DNA of 64,000 nucleotides from contig JAHDIH010000001.1 in the NCBI GenBank assembly GCA_020630875.1, positions 558,001 through 622,000 on the forward strand. Reading direction: 5' to 3'. Below are positions 21,172 to 28,904 of this stretch, one piece after another. The notes under the pieces are model-generated. The model saw only the letters and a program-made list of their open reading frames with translations, searched no databases and was not told the DNA's origin. The position numbers and the translations under genes are program-made. The stretch comes from Deltaproteobacteria bacterium. GTDB taxonomy: Bacteria; Myxococcota_A; Polyangia; Haliangiales; Haliangiaceae. How positions within the stretch are numbered: position 1 is the first letter of the stretch; the number at the start of each line of letters is the position of its first letter.

Positions 21172-22440
21172 TTACTGAGCCGTGGGAGGGTTAGTCCAGA
21201 TGAATCCAATTTTTCCGTGTCCCATCACCATATTGGTGTAGTCGACGCCCATGGATTCAGGGTCGTTGTTCGCTGGTTTGGCGCGAGCGCGAAGCGCACG
21301 AACGGTGATGAATTTTGGAGCGTGGTTCGTTTCAGCAGAGCTGCCATTCACTAAATTGACTACGTCTGCCGCCAAGCTAACGCTGTCTCCGATGAACGTG
21401 CACGTGTAGTTTACTCTTGTGCCCACTGGAGGATCGAGCGGGTTCAACGTGGTGGTGGAGTAAGAAGAACCAGATAGAATCCATCCGTTGATTGCTAAAG
21501 AACCAGAGCCTGTGTTGTCGCCAACGCAGTCACCGTTGGCGTCTTTAGTGCAAGTGAATTCCCAAGGGGCAGTCGCGTTACCAAGCGGGAAGCTCAGTAG
21601 CGAAACGCCATCAATGTCCATGCCTTCAGCAAGTGGCTTGTCTGTCACGGTGAAAGCAGGAGTCATGTCTCCTTCTTCTTTGGTTACAGTCAGATCGGTA
21701 GCACCGGAAAATCCATCAACTGGGGATGGAATCGGACTTCCCACGCTGAGTACCATTGCGGCACCAGCTACGGTGTCGCTGATGCTTGGTTGCGTTGATA
21801 CTCCGGCGATAACGATGGCGTCTGGTTGAACCAAGGCTACGCCAAATCCGCGATTCCAGCCGCATTCGGGTGTTTCATTCGCTGTACCACAGTCTTGACC
21901 TAGGCCAGCCAGTGTCAGGTTTTGGCCTGAAAGAACGTCAGTGCCAATTCCCAATTCCGAGATCGTAGCGGAACCGTTTCCGTTGTTCATGATCGACGTC
22001 CCTGGAGGCAATGGGCGTTGCGGGTTGTCCGGTTGGCACAAGTATTCGTTGAGTGCCGCGTTAAACGCACAAGTAAGATCGCCAGCGTTTCCGCCAGTGA
22101 TGGTCACATTTCCTTCGTCGACTTGATCGGAAGGCATTTGTCCCGCATCGTATTTCGTTACGGTACAACCAGGAATACCTTGGCTCAGTAGAACTTCTCC
22201 ATCACCTGTTTCCGTATCGGTGTACTCTACGAGAATGCTCGGTCCGAAGAATTCTGGAAGACCTCCGCCTTGAGCACCTACTGTCGCTTCCGAACCTACA
22301 ATGTCGATGATCGAGATTGTGCCTGATCTTGTGGCAGGATCGGGAGGATTGACGGAAGCATCAGGTGCTTCCGTGCCGCTGCCGTTAGAGTCGCAAGCGC
22401 CTATCGCAAGCAAAGTGAGTGGTAATAGTTTCTTAATCAT
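21172..22440 (-). CDS. Lipoprotein with repeated beta-rich extracellular region
   Basis: A 422-residue protein with a signal peptide and lipobox AIGAC (Cys 16), then a low-complexity acidic/Pro linker (NGSGTEAPDASVNPPDP). The rest is Gly/Thr/Ser/Asp-rich with no Lys/Arg clusters, typical of a surface beta-sandwich protein. Paired Cys occur at GCTVTK/LTCAF, QDCGTANETPECG and FTCTKDANGDCVGD, probably disulfides. Translation has a good ribosome-binding site (AAGGAG seven bases before ATG) and a strong terminator follows. No enzyme motif is seen and the family is unknown. It is divergent from the kinase-like gene, with 200 bases between them. Confidence 0.75.
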   Translation of the reverse strand: MIKKLLPLTLLAIGACDSNGSGTEAPDASVNPPDPATRSGTISIIDIVGSEATVGAQGGGLPEFFGPSILVEYTDTETGDGEVLLSQGIPGCTVTKYDAGQMPSDQVDEGNVTITGGNAGDLTCAFNAALNEYLCQPDNPQRPLPPGTSIMNNGNGSATISELGIGTDVLSGQNLTLAGLGQDCGTANETPECGWNRGFGVALVQPDAIVIAGVSTQPSISDTVAGAAMVLSVGSPIPSPVDGFSGATDLTVTKEEGDMTPAFTVTDKPLAEGMDIDGVSLLSFPLGNATAPWEFTCTKDANGDCVGDNTGSGSLAINGWILSGSSYSTTTLNPLDPPVGTRVNYTCTFIGDSVSLAADVVNLVNGSSAETNHAPKFITVRALRARAKPANNDPESMGVDYTNMVMGHGKIGFIWTNPPTAQ

Positions 22441-22640
22441 TAGTATCTCCTTATTTGCGCTGAAATGCGCTGCTTTGGACGAACCCTAGCTCAGTCAAAT
22501 GTTGCGAGCAATTGAACCAGGGGAAAACCACACCGAGATGTGTCCAAAGCTGTAATTTAGCAGTGCCACACGGTTGTTTTTGACGCGGGGTATCACGTAC
22601 GATCTCTTGAGGCGGGGGAATCGCCTTTTGGAGGTATAAG

Positions 22641-24383
22641 GTGAAGTTAGGTACAGGATTTAACTGCGGAAATCGAATTGGCGGCGGAATGACAGGAGAT
22701 GTCTACGAGGCGACAACGCCACAAGGGGATCCTTGCATCGTGAAAATTGTTTCGGCTCAAGTGTTGGCAACCCCACAAGCAACGGCGCAAGCAATGTCGA
22801 TGCTCATGATGCAGACGCAACTGAACCATCCCAACGTTGCGAAAGTTTTGCAAGCCGGCGCTACTCCCGAAGGAAGCGTTTGGTACGCTCAGGAAAAAGT
22901 AGTTGGCGCCAACTCGTTGCTTGATCTCGTGGGAAAAAATGGTTCCTTACCCTACGCCAAAGCAGCAACCATCACGTCAAGCGTAAGCGAAGGCCTCGCC
23001 TCGGCGTTAGGGATCGGAATTATCCATCAAGACGTCTCTCCGAAAAACGTTTTGATTGGTAGCGACGGTGTTCCCAAGCTGATTAATTTCTCTGTACCAG
23101 TAGTTGCTTGCGAGGAAGCAACAGGGGTTCCAGCATTCTTACCGCCAGAGGTACTGGAAGGCCAAGCTAGGTCTCCACAGTCGCTTGTTTACAGCGTCGG
23201 CGCATTGTTTCATTTCGCTTGCAGCGGCGGACAACCTTACAATGGAGACTCCAAAAGTATATTGGCTCTCGCAAAGAAAGGGGAGGTCGCACCGATTGCG
23301 GCCAAGTCCAAGGCTCCCACCGCTGTTGACGATCTTTTGAAAAAATCACTGGCGGCCAACGCTGCCAATCGGCACGCAACGATTCAAGAACTGGCGTCGG
23401 GACTTTCGCAAATTGCCAAGATGCCAGCACCAGCCGCTGCGGCTCCGACTCCGGGCGTAGGTAAAGCCACGATGCTCGGAATTCCCGCTGGGGATGTTTT
23501 GAAAGCGATGACCGGGCCACAAACGACTCCTCCGGGTAGAGCGGCAACCACGCCGCCTTCTGCGCCACCGCGAAGTGCGTCTCAATCGGGCGCGGCAAAG
23601 CCTGCCTATGTGCCACCAGGTGGAGCACCACGGCAAGCAACGGTTCCGCCTTCTGCGCCACCGCGAAGTGCGTCTCAATCGGGAGCAGCAAAGCCAGCCT
23701 ATGTGCCACCAGGGGGCGCGCCACGGCAAGCGACCATTCCGCCAGCGGTGCCACGACCTTCATCACAGCCGGCAGCGGTGCGCCAGCCAACGGCTCCTCC
23801 ACCTGCAGCTGAGCCCACTGAAGTTCCGCCAACGCGGAAGCTTACCGCTCCTCGTGCCGACAGTGCTTCCGGCAAAGCCCGAGCGGGTACAGCAGAGGAA
23901 CAGGCAAAACGTGGGTCGTTCCGAGAAACGCTATGGTTCAAGAAGGGCGAGCTGGATGCGGCGGCGCAAGACAAGGCAGCTAAAGAAGCAGAACGCTCTG
24001 GACGTATTGTTCCCGACCGAGCGGATCTTCTTCCAATTGACGATCGCTACAAGGACGACGGCTCTCTGTCGTCGCAAGATAAAAGTAGGTACTCGCTTAA
24101 AACTGGCAATACCATTGCTCCGATGGAGCCCGACGAAGGTGAATTTCAGGGGCAAGAATCTAGTCTGATTGGTGAGATGAAAGAGGGACGCAAAAAAATT
24201 GTGGTCGCTTTGATAGCGGGACTCCTCTTGCTAGTCTTGCTCATTGGGTACGTTGCTTCTCATAGCAGCAATGAACCTGCCGAACCTGCCAAAGATAAAG
24301 CGAAGGTAGAAGCGGCACCGGAAGGTGACAAAACGGACCAAACCAAGACCGATACGAAACCAGCCGAGGTTAAACCAAAGTAA
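22641..24383 (+). CDS. Ser/Thr protein kinase-like membrane protein, probable pseudokinase
   Basis: A 580-residue protein starting at GTG with an excellent ribosome-binding site (TGGAGG). Residues 1-260 have the protein kinase fold: glycine loop GGGMTGDVYEA, the ATP lysine in CIVKIV, the catalytic loop HQDVSPKNVLI (Asp and Asn kept), and the APE-equivalent LPPEVLEG. The DFG motif is replaced by NFS, so the Mg-binding Asp is missing. A Pro/Ala/Ser linker follows with a 31-residue unit in tandem (23553-23738). A charged region and one transmembrane helix (VVALIAGLLLLVLLIGYVA) come near residue 520, then an acidic Lys/Glu/Pro tail outside the cytoplasm. The topology is that of Hanks-type receptor kinases, but catalysis is doubtful. 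Confidence 0.85.
   Translation: MKLGTGFNCGNRIGGGMTGDVYEATTPQGDPCIVKIVSAQVLATPQATAQAMSMLMMQTQLNHPNVAKVLQAGATPEGSVWYAQEKVVGANSLLDLVGKNGSLPYAKAATITSSVSEGLASALGIGIIHQDVSPKNVLIGSDGVPKLINFSVPVVACEEATGVPAFLPPEVLEGQARSPQSLVYSVGALFHFACSGGQPYNGDSKSILALAKKGEVAPIAAKSKAPTAVDDLLKKSLAANAANRHATIQELASGLSQIAKMPAPAAAAPTPGVGKATMLGIPAGDVLKAMTGPQTTPPGRAATTPPSAPPRSASQSGAAKPAYVPPGGAPRQATVPPSAPPRSASQSGAAKPAYVPPGGAPRQATIPPAVPRPSSQPAAVRQPTAPPPAAEPTEVPPTRKLTAPRADSASGKARAGTAEEQAKRGSFRETLWFKKGELDAAAQDKAAKEAERSGRIVPDRADLLPIDDRYKDDGSLSSQDKSRYSLKTGNTIAPMEPDEGEFQGQESSLIGEMKEGRKKIVVALIAGLLLLVLLIGYVASHSSNEPAEPAKDKAKVEAAPEGDKTDQTKTDTKPAEVKPK
23553..23738 (+). repeat. Tandem 93-bp duplication inside the kinase-like gene
   Basis: Two adjacent copies of 93 bases (31 codons), 23553-23645 and 23646-23738, with only a few differences. 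They encode a Pro/Ala/Ser-rich unit beginning PPSAPPRSASQSGAAKPAYV. Being in frame, the duplication lengthens the juxtamembrane linker. Confidence 0.9.
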
Positions 24384-24435
24384 CTATCTTTTGGAGCAGG
24401 AGAGAGAAATCTTCTGCCCTTTACTTAAGGCCTTT

Positions 24436-24996
24436 TCAGTCTTCGTCGATGTCAACTTCGACGCTAGACTCGAGCGAGTCAACCATCGCGGTTTGTTCGT
24501 CGTCGTCGAACAAACCAGCTTCCGCAACCGTGTCCATATTACGAGAATCCGTGATGGCAGTCATCTCCTCATCGAACTGAGATTGAGGAGTCAATTGTTC
24601 TACCATCGGCTGCTCAGCGGAGGCTTCTTCCACTTCATCTACGATGTCCAAAGACTCTTCACCGAGTGTTTGCGCTCTGCCACCCCCGTGGTCTTCCATA
24701 ATCGTCGCTTGCTCTGCACGTGACGAAGGAGCTTCTATATCGTAGGAGTCGACCTGTTCAAAAGACTCTCCTTCTGGAACTTGCTGAGTCATCACGGTGG
24801 CTTCGTCAAAGTCTTCTGCGATCGTTGGTGGCGCTGCAACGCTTGCCGTCTCAGCGATTGTTTGCGGTTCTATTTCGTGCGGCTGCGACAACTCCCCGTG
24901 ACTGGCGGCAATCTCCTTAGCGCCACTTGTGACATGCAAACCGCGCTCTGTCCGCCATTTTACAAGCGCACTCACCAACTCTTGATAAGGAATCAT
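24436..24996 (-). CDS. Acidic, low-complexity protein with repeated Thr motifs
   Basis: A 186-residue protein. The first 30 residues (IPYQELVSALVKWRTERGLH) look like a small folded helix; the rest is strongly acidic and probably disordered. Short related peptides recur: DEATVMTQQ, EQATIMEDH, EEMTAITDS, EQTAMVDSL and PQTIAETAS. Acidic residues before a Thr followed by a hydrophobic residue could be phosphorylation or FHA-docking sites; this is inference only. The start lies three bases after the PDZ lipoprotein stop, so it is the last gene of the run PilZ-HEAT-tmk-PDZ-acidic protein. No recognised family. Confidence 0.7.
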   Translation of the reverse strand: MIPYQELVSALVKWRTERGLHVTSGAKEIAASHGELSQPHEIEPQTIAETASVAAPPTIAEDFDEATVMTQQVPEGESFEQVDSYDIEAPSSRAEQATIMEDHGGGRAQTLGEESLDIVDEVEEASAEQPMVEQLTPQSQFDEEMTAITDSRNMDTVAEAGLFDDDEQTAMVDSLESSVEVDIDED

Positions 24997-24999
24997 CCT

Positions 25000-25494
25000 C
25001 TACATTGTATCATTTTCTCTGCGTATGCCAATACTTACAGGCGGTTGTCCTTTTCTTTCAATGACAATCATTTTTGCCTCCAATAGTTGCTGATAGGCTT
25101 CCACCATATCGTTGGGCCTAATGATTTTCTTGCCGTTCACTTTCGTGATGGTGTCGCCCGCTTTAAGCTTGAAACGTAGGCTTGTCGGGGAAAAACGGGC
25201 GATCTTCCAACCGACAAAACGACGGTTTTCAACTACAGCGACTACTTCCACGTGAGAAAAAAGAAACCCTGGTCCTTTGTTGACGAATGCTTTGAGCGAC
25301 GCTGCAGAAACATCCGACTGGTCGGTGACTGTAGGCAAGGGGACTACTTCTTCAGTCGAAAGTGGCGTGATTGGTTTCGAGTCCGTAGCATCCAACTCTT
25401 TTTCCAAAGACCAAGCTGAGTCCTGTTGCGGAGCAGAGACTGGCGTAGGGGTGCAAGCCGTCGCGAGGGTTAAGCCAAAGAGCAAGGTTCTCAT
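25000..25494 (-). CDS. PDZ-domain lipoprotein
   Basis: A 164-residue lipoprotein (lipobox LATAC, Cys 14). After a Pro/Ser/Thr linker, residues about 75-160 resemble a PDZ domain of the type II secretion GspC or HtrA kind: FKLKAGDTITKVNGKKI, then RPNDMVEAYQQLLEA and a final strand MIVIERKGQPPVSI. No protease domain is present. The ATG lies one base after the tmk stop, so translation is coupled. It could present peptides or bind a partner protein in the periplasm; no other secretion-system genes are nearby. Confidence 0.75.
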   Translation of the reverse strand: MRTLLFGLTLATACTPTPVSAPQQDSAWSLEKELDATDSKPITPLSTEEVVPLPTVTDQSDVSAASLKAFVNKGPGFLFSHVEVVAVVENRRFVGWKIARFSPTSLRFKLKAGDTITKVNGKKIIRPNDMVEAYQQLLEAKMIVIERKGQPPVSIGIRRENDTM

Positions 25495-25495
25495 G

Positions 25496-26119
25496 TCAGG
25501 ATTGTATCAAAGCTTTAGATTCGGACAAGATTTCGTCTGCTAAGTCGCTCTTAGGTCGCATTCCGTCCAAGACTTTCAGTGCATCTCCCCGGGAGCGAGC
25601 CCAGTTGATTGCTAGTTTGTAGTGTTCGTAGATGGTGGTTTGCCTGGACAGTTCGTCAAACAGTTCCCCGTCACGCTTGTCACCCTCTCGTCTAAGTTTT
25701 GCCTGCTTTGGAGAAATATCCAAATAGAAGGTTAATCCTGGAGCCGGGATGTGATGGTTGATGGTTTTCACCCAGTCCAGCATTCCATTGTGTCCTTGGT
25801 AAGCCAGAGAAGAATGTACCCAACGATCGCAAACCACTACGCCACCGGCGTCCAAATGCGGTTGAATTTTCTCATGCCACTGTGCGGTACGATCTGCAGC
25901 AAACATCAATGCCAAAAGTTTTGGATTGTCTACTTTGCCGGAGAGCAGCGACCGTAGTTGTTTGCCGATAGCACCATCAGACGGTTGGGTCAGGGCTAAA
26001 ACCGCTACGCCCATTTTTTGTAAGTTTGCGACCAACAGTGCACTTTGGGTGGTAGTTCCTGCGCCATCCAGGCCTTCTAAAACGATTACGTTATGCTGTT
26101 GCACGTTTTCGAAGCCCAA
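25496..26119 (-). CDS. tmk: Thymidylate kinase
   Basis: Tmk phosphorylates dTMP to dTDP. The 207 residues contain the N-terminal P-loop region VLEGLDGAGTTTQS, the DR motif CDRWVHSSLAYQG, and a LID-like stretch KLRREGDKRDGELFD, all in family positions. The P-loop has Thr where nearly all Walker A motifs have Lys (GAGTTTQ instead of GAGKTTQ). It overlaps the upstream HEAT protein gene by 29 bases and is followed after one base by the PDZ lipoprotein gene. The usual partner holB is absent. Confidence 0.92.
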   Translation of the reverse strand: MGFENVQQHNVIVLEGLDGAGTTTQSALLVANLQKMGVAVLALTQPSDGAIGKQLRSLLSGKVDNPKLLALMFAADRTAQWHEKIQPHLDAGGVVVCDRWVHSSLAYQGHNGMLDWVKTINHHIPAPGLTFYLDISPKQAKLRREGDKRDGELFDELSRQTTIYEHYKLAINWARSRGDALKVLDGMRPKSDLADEILSESKALIQS

Positions 26120-27509
26120 AAATAGTCAATACAATCGCAAGTAGAGCGCAGCCGATGCCTGCAAACTTTAACAATTCAGAACGCCCGTTTCGCGCGATGG
26201 CTTCATTCTCAACAATTGTCGGAGAAATTTTTTGGGCAGCTTGTAGCAGCGGTTGACCATTGCTTCCCGCGGCTCGTGCTTGAGCCAGCCTGAGGTACGC
26301 AAGGGACTCATCATCGTTGGTTAGTTTTACCGCAGCAGAGAACGCTCGAACCGCTTCTGGAAACGAGTCGGTCGTCAGCAGAGATTTACCCTCACTCATG
26401 AGCTGTTCACCAATACTCAGGGCGTCGCTTGCCTTCCATTTTACGTCTGGGTATTTGGCGGTTAGCTTATAGTATCGTCTGGTGGTGTCGGTACTGTTAC
26501 CTTCTTTCGCCGCCTTTAAAACTTGTTGGATTTGCCCGTCGTTCTTTTCTTGCCTGATTTTGTCGAAGTAGTCGTAGATTTTTCTCGTTGCTTTTCCCAA
26601 GTCGCGAGGTGCTTTCTCAGCAAACAGTTTGCGATAGAGGTTTTTGGTTTCCACTTTGGCTAGGTCTCTTGCGTTGTGCCACAGAGGCATTCTGTCGTCG
26701 GTCTTTTTTCCGCCAGTTAGTTTTAATTTCCTTTTAGGAGCTGGCGGTGGTGGTGGCCCTTCCAAGTAGCTAAGCACGATTTTTCTTGCTGTCGCACGTA
26801 ATTTTGGGTCTTCATCATCGATCAGCGCGTACATGACATGAACGGCTTCTCTGTGACGGTTCTCCCCCAAAACCGCAACTAGCTCGAGCAGAAGGTTGCT
26901 GTGGGGCATGGCCGCGTTGACGGCGTTGAAAGGACTTTCGCGGTCGAGCCGTTCCAATTGGTATCTCGCGTATTTTCGCTTCGGTGAGCTTTTACGTTGG
27001 TAAGCCGCTCTGAACAACGCAGGAAGCGAATGCGGCGCCATGTGCCTGAGTCTTCGACCGCACTCGTCTCTGTAAATACTTCCGTGCGGAGTAAAACCAA
27101 AGTCCAGTATGGCAGTAGCGGCTTCCGTGTTGTTCTTGTGATGCAGCGCTCGGAGGATTGATACAGTGGCGCTCACCTCCGCAAGTCCTTTTCTTTCGCC
27201 GAGCTTTTTAAGCGCTTGCAACCAGTCAAACTCGTCTTCCTGTTTGTCGGTTTTCTTTGAAGAAGGAAATTTTCCGTTGTCGTTTGGGACTGAGGCTCCA
27301 GCTTGCTGCAGAACCTCTCGGTGAATGGAATCACTTCGTTTGCGTTTTCGCTGGAGAAGCGAGGCGAGCTCTTTGGTAGAACTGTTTCCTAAGTCATCTA
27401 CCGTCGCGTTGGTGAATTTCCCTTCGGTATCAGAATCCAATGGCCCCGCAATGGCCCCATGGGTGAGTAGAACGGATACGACTAGGATTCGAAAGCTCAT
27501 GTTTGTCAT
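26091..27509 (-). CDS. Membrane-anchored exported HEAT/TPR-type repeat protein
   Basis: A 472-residue protein with an N-terminal signal peptide (FRILVVSVLLTHGAIAG) and a C-terminal transmembrane helix (LLKFAGIGCALLAIVLTIFGL) followed by RKR. The bulk is therefore periplasmic and anchored at its end. The middle is helical repeats, with ALIDDEDPKLRATARKIVL being HEAT-like. The stretch before the anchor (EAVRAFSAAVKLTNDDESLAYLRLA) resembles a TPR. It starts six bases after the PilZ gene stop, and its end overlaps tmk by 29 bases. It probably belongs to the same repeat-scaffold family as the proteins at 5.1 and 28.9 kb. Confidence 0.75.
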   Translation of the reverse strand: MTNMSFRILVVSVLLTHGAIAGPLDSDTEGKFTNATVDDLGNSSTKELASLLQRKRKRSDSIHREVLQQAGASVPNDNGKFPSSKKTDKQEDEFDWLQALKKLGERKGLAEVSATVSILRALHHKNNTEAATAILDFGFTPHGSIYRDECGRRLRHMAPHSLPALFRAAYQRKSSPKRKYARYQLERLDRESPFNAVNAAMPHSNLLLELVAVLGENRHREAVHVMYALIDDEDPKLRATARKIVLSYLEGPPPPPAPKRKLKLTGGKKTDDRMPLWHNARDLAKVETKNLYRKLFAEKAPRDLGKATRKIYDYFDKIRQEKNDGQIQQVLKAAKEGNSTDTTRRYYKLTAKYPDVKWKASDALSIGEQLMSEGKSLLTTDSFPEAVRAFSAAVKLTNDDESLAYLRLAQARAAGSNGQPLLQAAQKISPTIVENEAIARNGRSELLKFAGIGCALLAIVLTIFGLRKRATA

Positions 27510-27515
27510 GCAGGT

Positions 27516-27860
27516 CTAATGCATAACGGTCTCAGCGGCAAATGATTCCGAGTTGGATTTTGTTTGTGTTGCGAAGTCGCGAAACCTCACTCCTATGCCG
27601 CGACAGGCCCCCGGAAGTTCTCCTGTTTGATAGTTGAAGAAGTATTGGTGTTTGACCTCCGCTTTGGCAACGAACTGATCCGTACCATCTAGTGGGAAGT
27701 GAATCTCAATCGAGCTGCCTAGTGGCAGTGGTTCGATCATTTCAATCGCCATCCCTCCAGTAGAAAAATTTCGGCATACTCCTGATAAATAACCGAAATC
27801 TGAGGAAATGAGTACCGGGAAGGCTTTTTCAAAGCGCATTGCGTATCGACGATTATCCAT
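27516..27860 (-). CDS. PilZ-domain protein
   Basis: A 114-residue stand-alone PilZ domain, a cyclic-di-GMP receptor family. The N-terminal NRRYAMRFEKAFPV supplies the R-x-x-x-R motif and CRNFSTGGMAI the (D/N)-x-S-x-x-G motif. A beta barrel (SIEIHFPL, AEVKHQYFF, GIGVRF) follows. Both ligand motifs look intact, so c-di-GMP binding is plausible. It is the first gene of the minus-strand run that ends with the acidic protein gene and is preceded by its own candidate promoter. Confidence 0.88.
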   Translation of the reverse strand: MDNRRYAMRFEKAFPVLISSDFGYLSGVCRNFSTGGMAIEMIEPLPLGSSIEIHFPLDGTDQFVAKAEVKHQYFFNYQTGELPGACRGIGVRFRDFATQTKSNSESFAAETVMH

Positions 27861-27866
27861 GTCAAT

Positions 27867-27894
27867 ATCTTACAGTTAACTACAATGAAGTCAA
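27867..27894 (-). promoter_or_regulatory. Candidate sigma70-type promoter of the PilZ gene
   Basis: TTGACT, a 16-base spacer, then TAAGAT, on the minus strand. TAAGAT ends six bases before the ATG at 27860, so the transcript would begin at about the start codon. No Shine-Dalgarno is present. Confidence 0.45.
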
Positions 27895-27954
27895 ATATCC
27901 TACATTGTCTCCTTTTGTTTGTGTCAGTTGACTCGATGTGTCACACCTTAGGTC

Positions 27955-28338
27955 ATGAGCGTCCGTAGATTTTTGCCTGCGATGTTGTGGTGGTTGGTGA
28001 TCGCTGCGGCTTCTTCGATTCCCGCAGGTACCGTTTCTATTGGGTTTTGGGCCAATCACGACAAGTTGGCGCATTTCTTGATCTTCTCTGTTCTTGGATT
28101 TTGGCTCTGTCATGGCTTTCTCGGAAAATCATCGATGGCAAAGAGTTTCTTGTTCGCAATGGCACTTGGGCTGGCGGCAGGAGCAGTAGATGAGTTCTAT
28201 CAGTCGTTTATTCCAGGCAGAGACCCGTCGCGTTGGGATTGGATTGCCGATACCAGTGGCGTCTTTTTTGGTGCATTTTTGAGAAATGCTTTTCATTGGT
28301 TTAGTACAGCTGAGAACGTTGATACAAAATGCCAATGA
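27955..28338 (+). CDS. VanZ-family membrane protein
   Basis: A 127-residue protein with three or four transmembrane helices. The VanZ-like core is visible: NHDKLAHFLIFSVLGFWL, then GAVDEFYQSFIPGRDPSRWDWIADTSGVFFGAF. VanZ family members are known from teicoplanin resistance, but most, like this one, are housekeeping membrane proteins of unknown role. There are 94 bases to the divergent PilZ gene. The 3' end overlaps the next gene by 10 bases. Confidence 0.88.
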   Translation: MSVRRFLPAMLWWLVIAAASSIPAGTVSIGFWANHDKLAHFLIFSVLGFWLCHGFLGKSSMAKSFLFAMALGLAAGAVDEFYQSFIPGRDPSRWDWIADTSGVFFGAFLRNAFHWFSTAENVDTKCQ

Positions 28339-28877
28339 CTGGCTTAGTAACATTTCGCGGCAACACTCCCCAAATTCACGAAAACGTCTTTATCGCTCCG
28401 ACATGCGCAGTGATTGGTGACGTCACCATTGGACCCGAGTCATCGGTTTGGTACAGTACGGTGATTCGCGGGGATGTGATGCCAATTGTCATCGGCAATC
28501 GGACATCGATTCAAGACGGGGCAATCGTTCATGTGACCGCAGGTTTTTACAAAACCACAATCGGCGACAGTGTCACGGTGGGGCATCGGGCCATCGTTCA
28601 CGGTTGCGAAGTTCAAAGCAACACGCTGGTAGGGATGGGGTCCACGCTTCTTGATGGTTGCGTAATCGAAGAGGGGGCCATTGTAGGTGCGGGAGCGGTG
28701 GTGACTCCCGGAACGGTCATCCCGAAGGGCATGCTTGCGATTGGGACTCCTGCACGCCCGGTGCGGCCGGTAAACGATAAAGAAAAGCTGCTGTTGAAAT
28801 ATAGTGCGGATCACTATGTCGAGTTGACGCATACCTACATTGCGGAGTCTCTATCCCACCCTGTAAGCTTTGAATAA
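28329..28877 (+). CDS. Gamma-carbonic-anhydrase-like hexapeptide-repeat protein
   Basis: A 182-residue left-handed beta-helix protein of the YrdA/PaaY/CaiE group. The repeating hexapeptides are clear (IGDVTIGPESSVWYSTVIRGD, then VGAGAVVTPGTVIPKG). Metal-ligand histidines appear as DGAIVHVT and VGHRAIVHGC, matching the H-x22-28-H-x4-H arrangement of gamma carbonic anhydrases. The terminal IGTPARPVRPV is typical. Family members bind metal, but carbonic anhydrase activity has been shown for few. It overlaps the VanZ gene by 10 bases. Confidence 0.9.
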   Translation: MPMTGLVTFRGNTPQIHENVFIAPTCAVIGDVTIGPESSVWYSTVIRGDVMPIVIGNRTSIQDGAIVHVTAGFYKTTIGDSVTVGHRAIVHGCEVQSNTLVGMGSTLLDGCVIEEGAIVGAGAVVTPGTVIPKGMLAIGTPARPVRPVNDKEKLLLKYSADHYVELTHTYIAESLSHPVSFE

Positions 28878-28904
28878 GCTAAGGCGATAGGCGTCTTAGA
28901 GGAG

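Noticed and set aside
23167..24168. Long alternative frames on both strands inside the kinase-like gene (221 and 197 codons)
   Set aside because: They lie opposite or out of frame to the repetitive Pro/Ala/Ser linker, whose composition suppresses stops in other frames.
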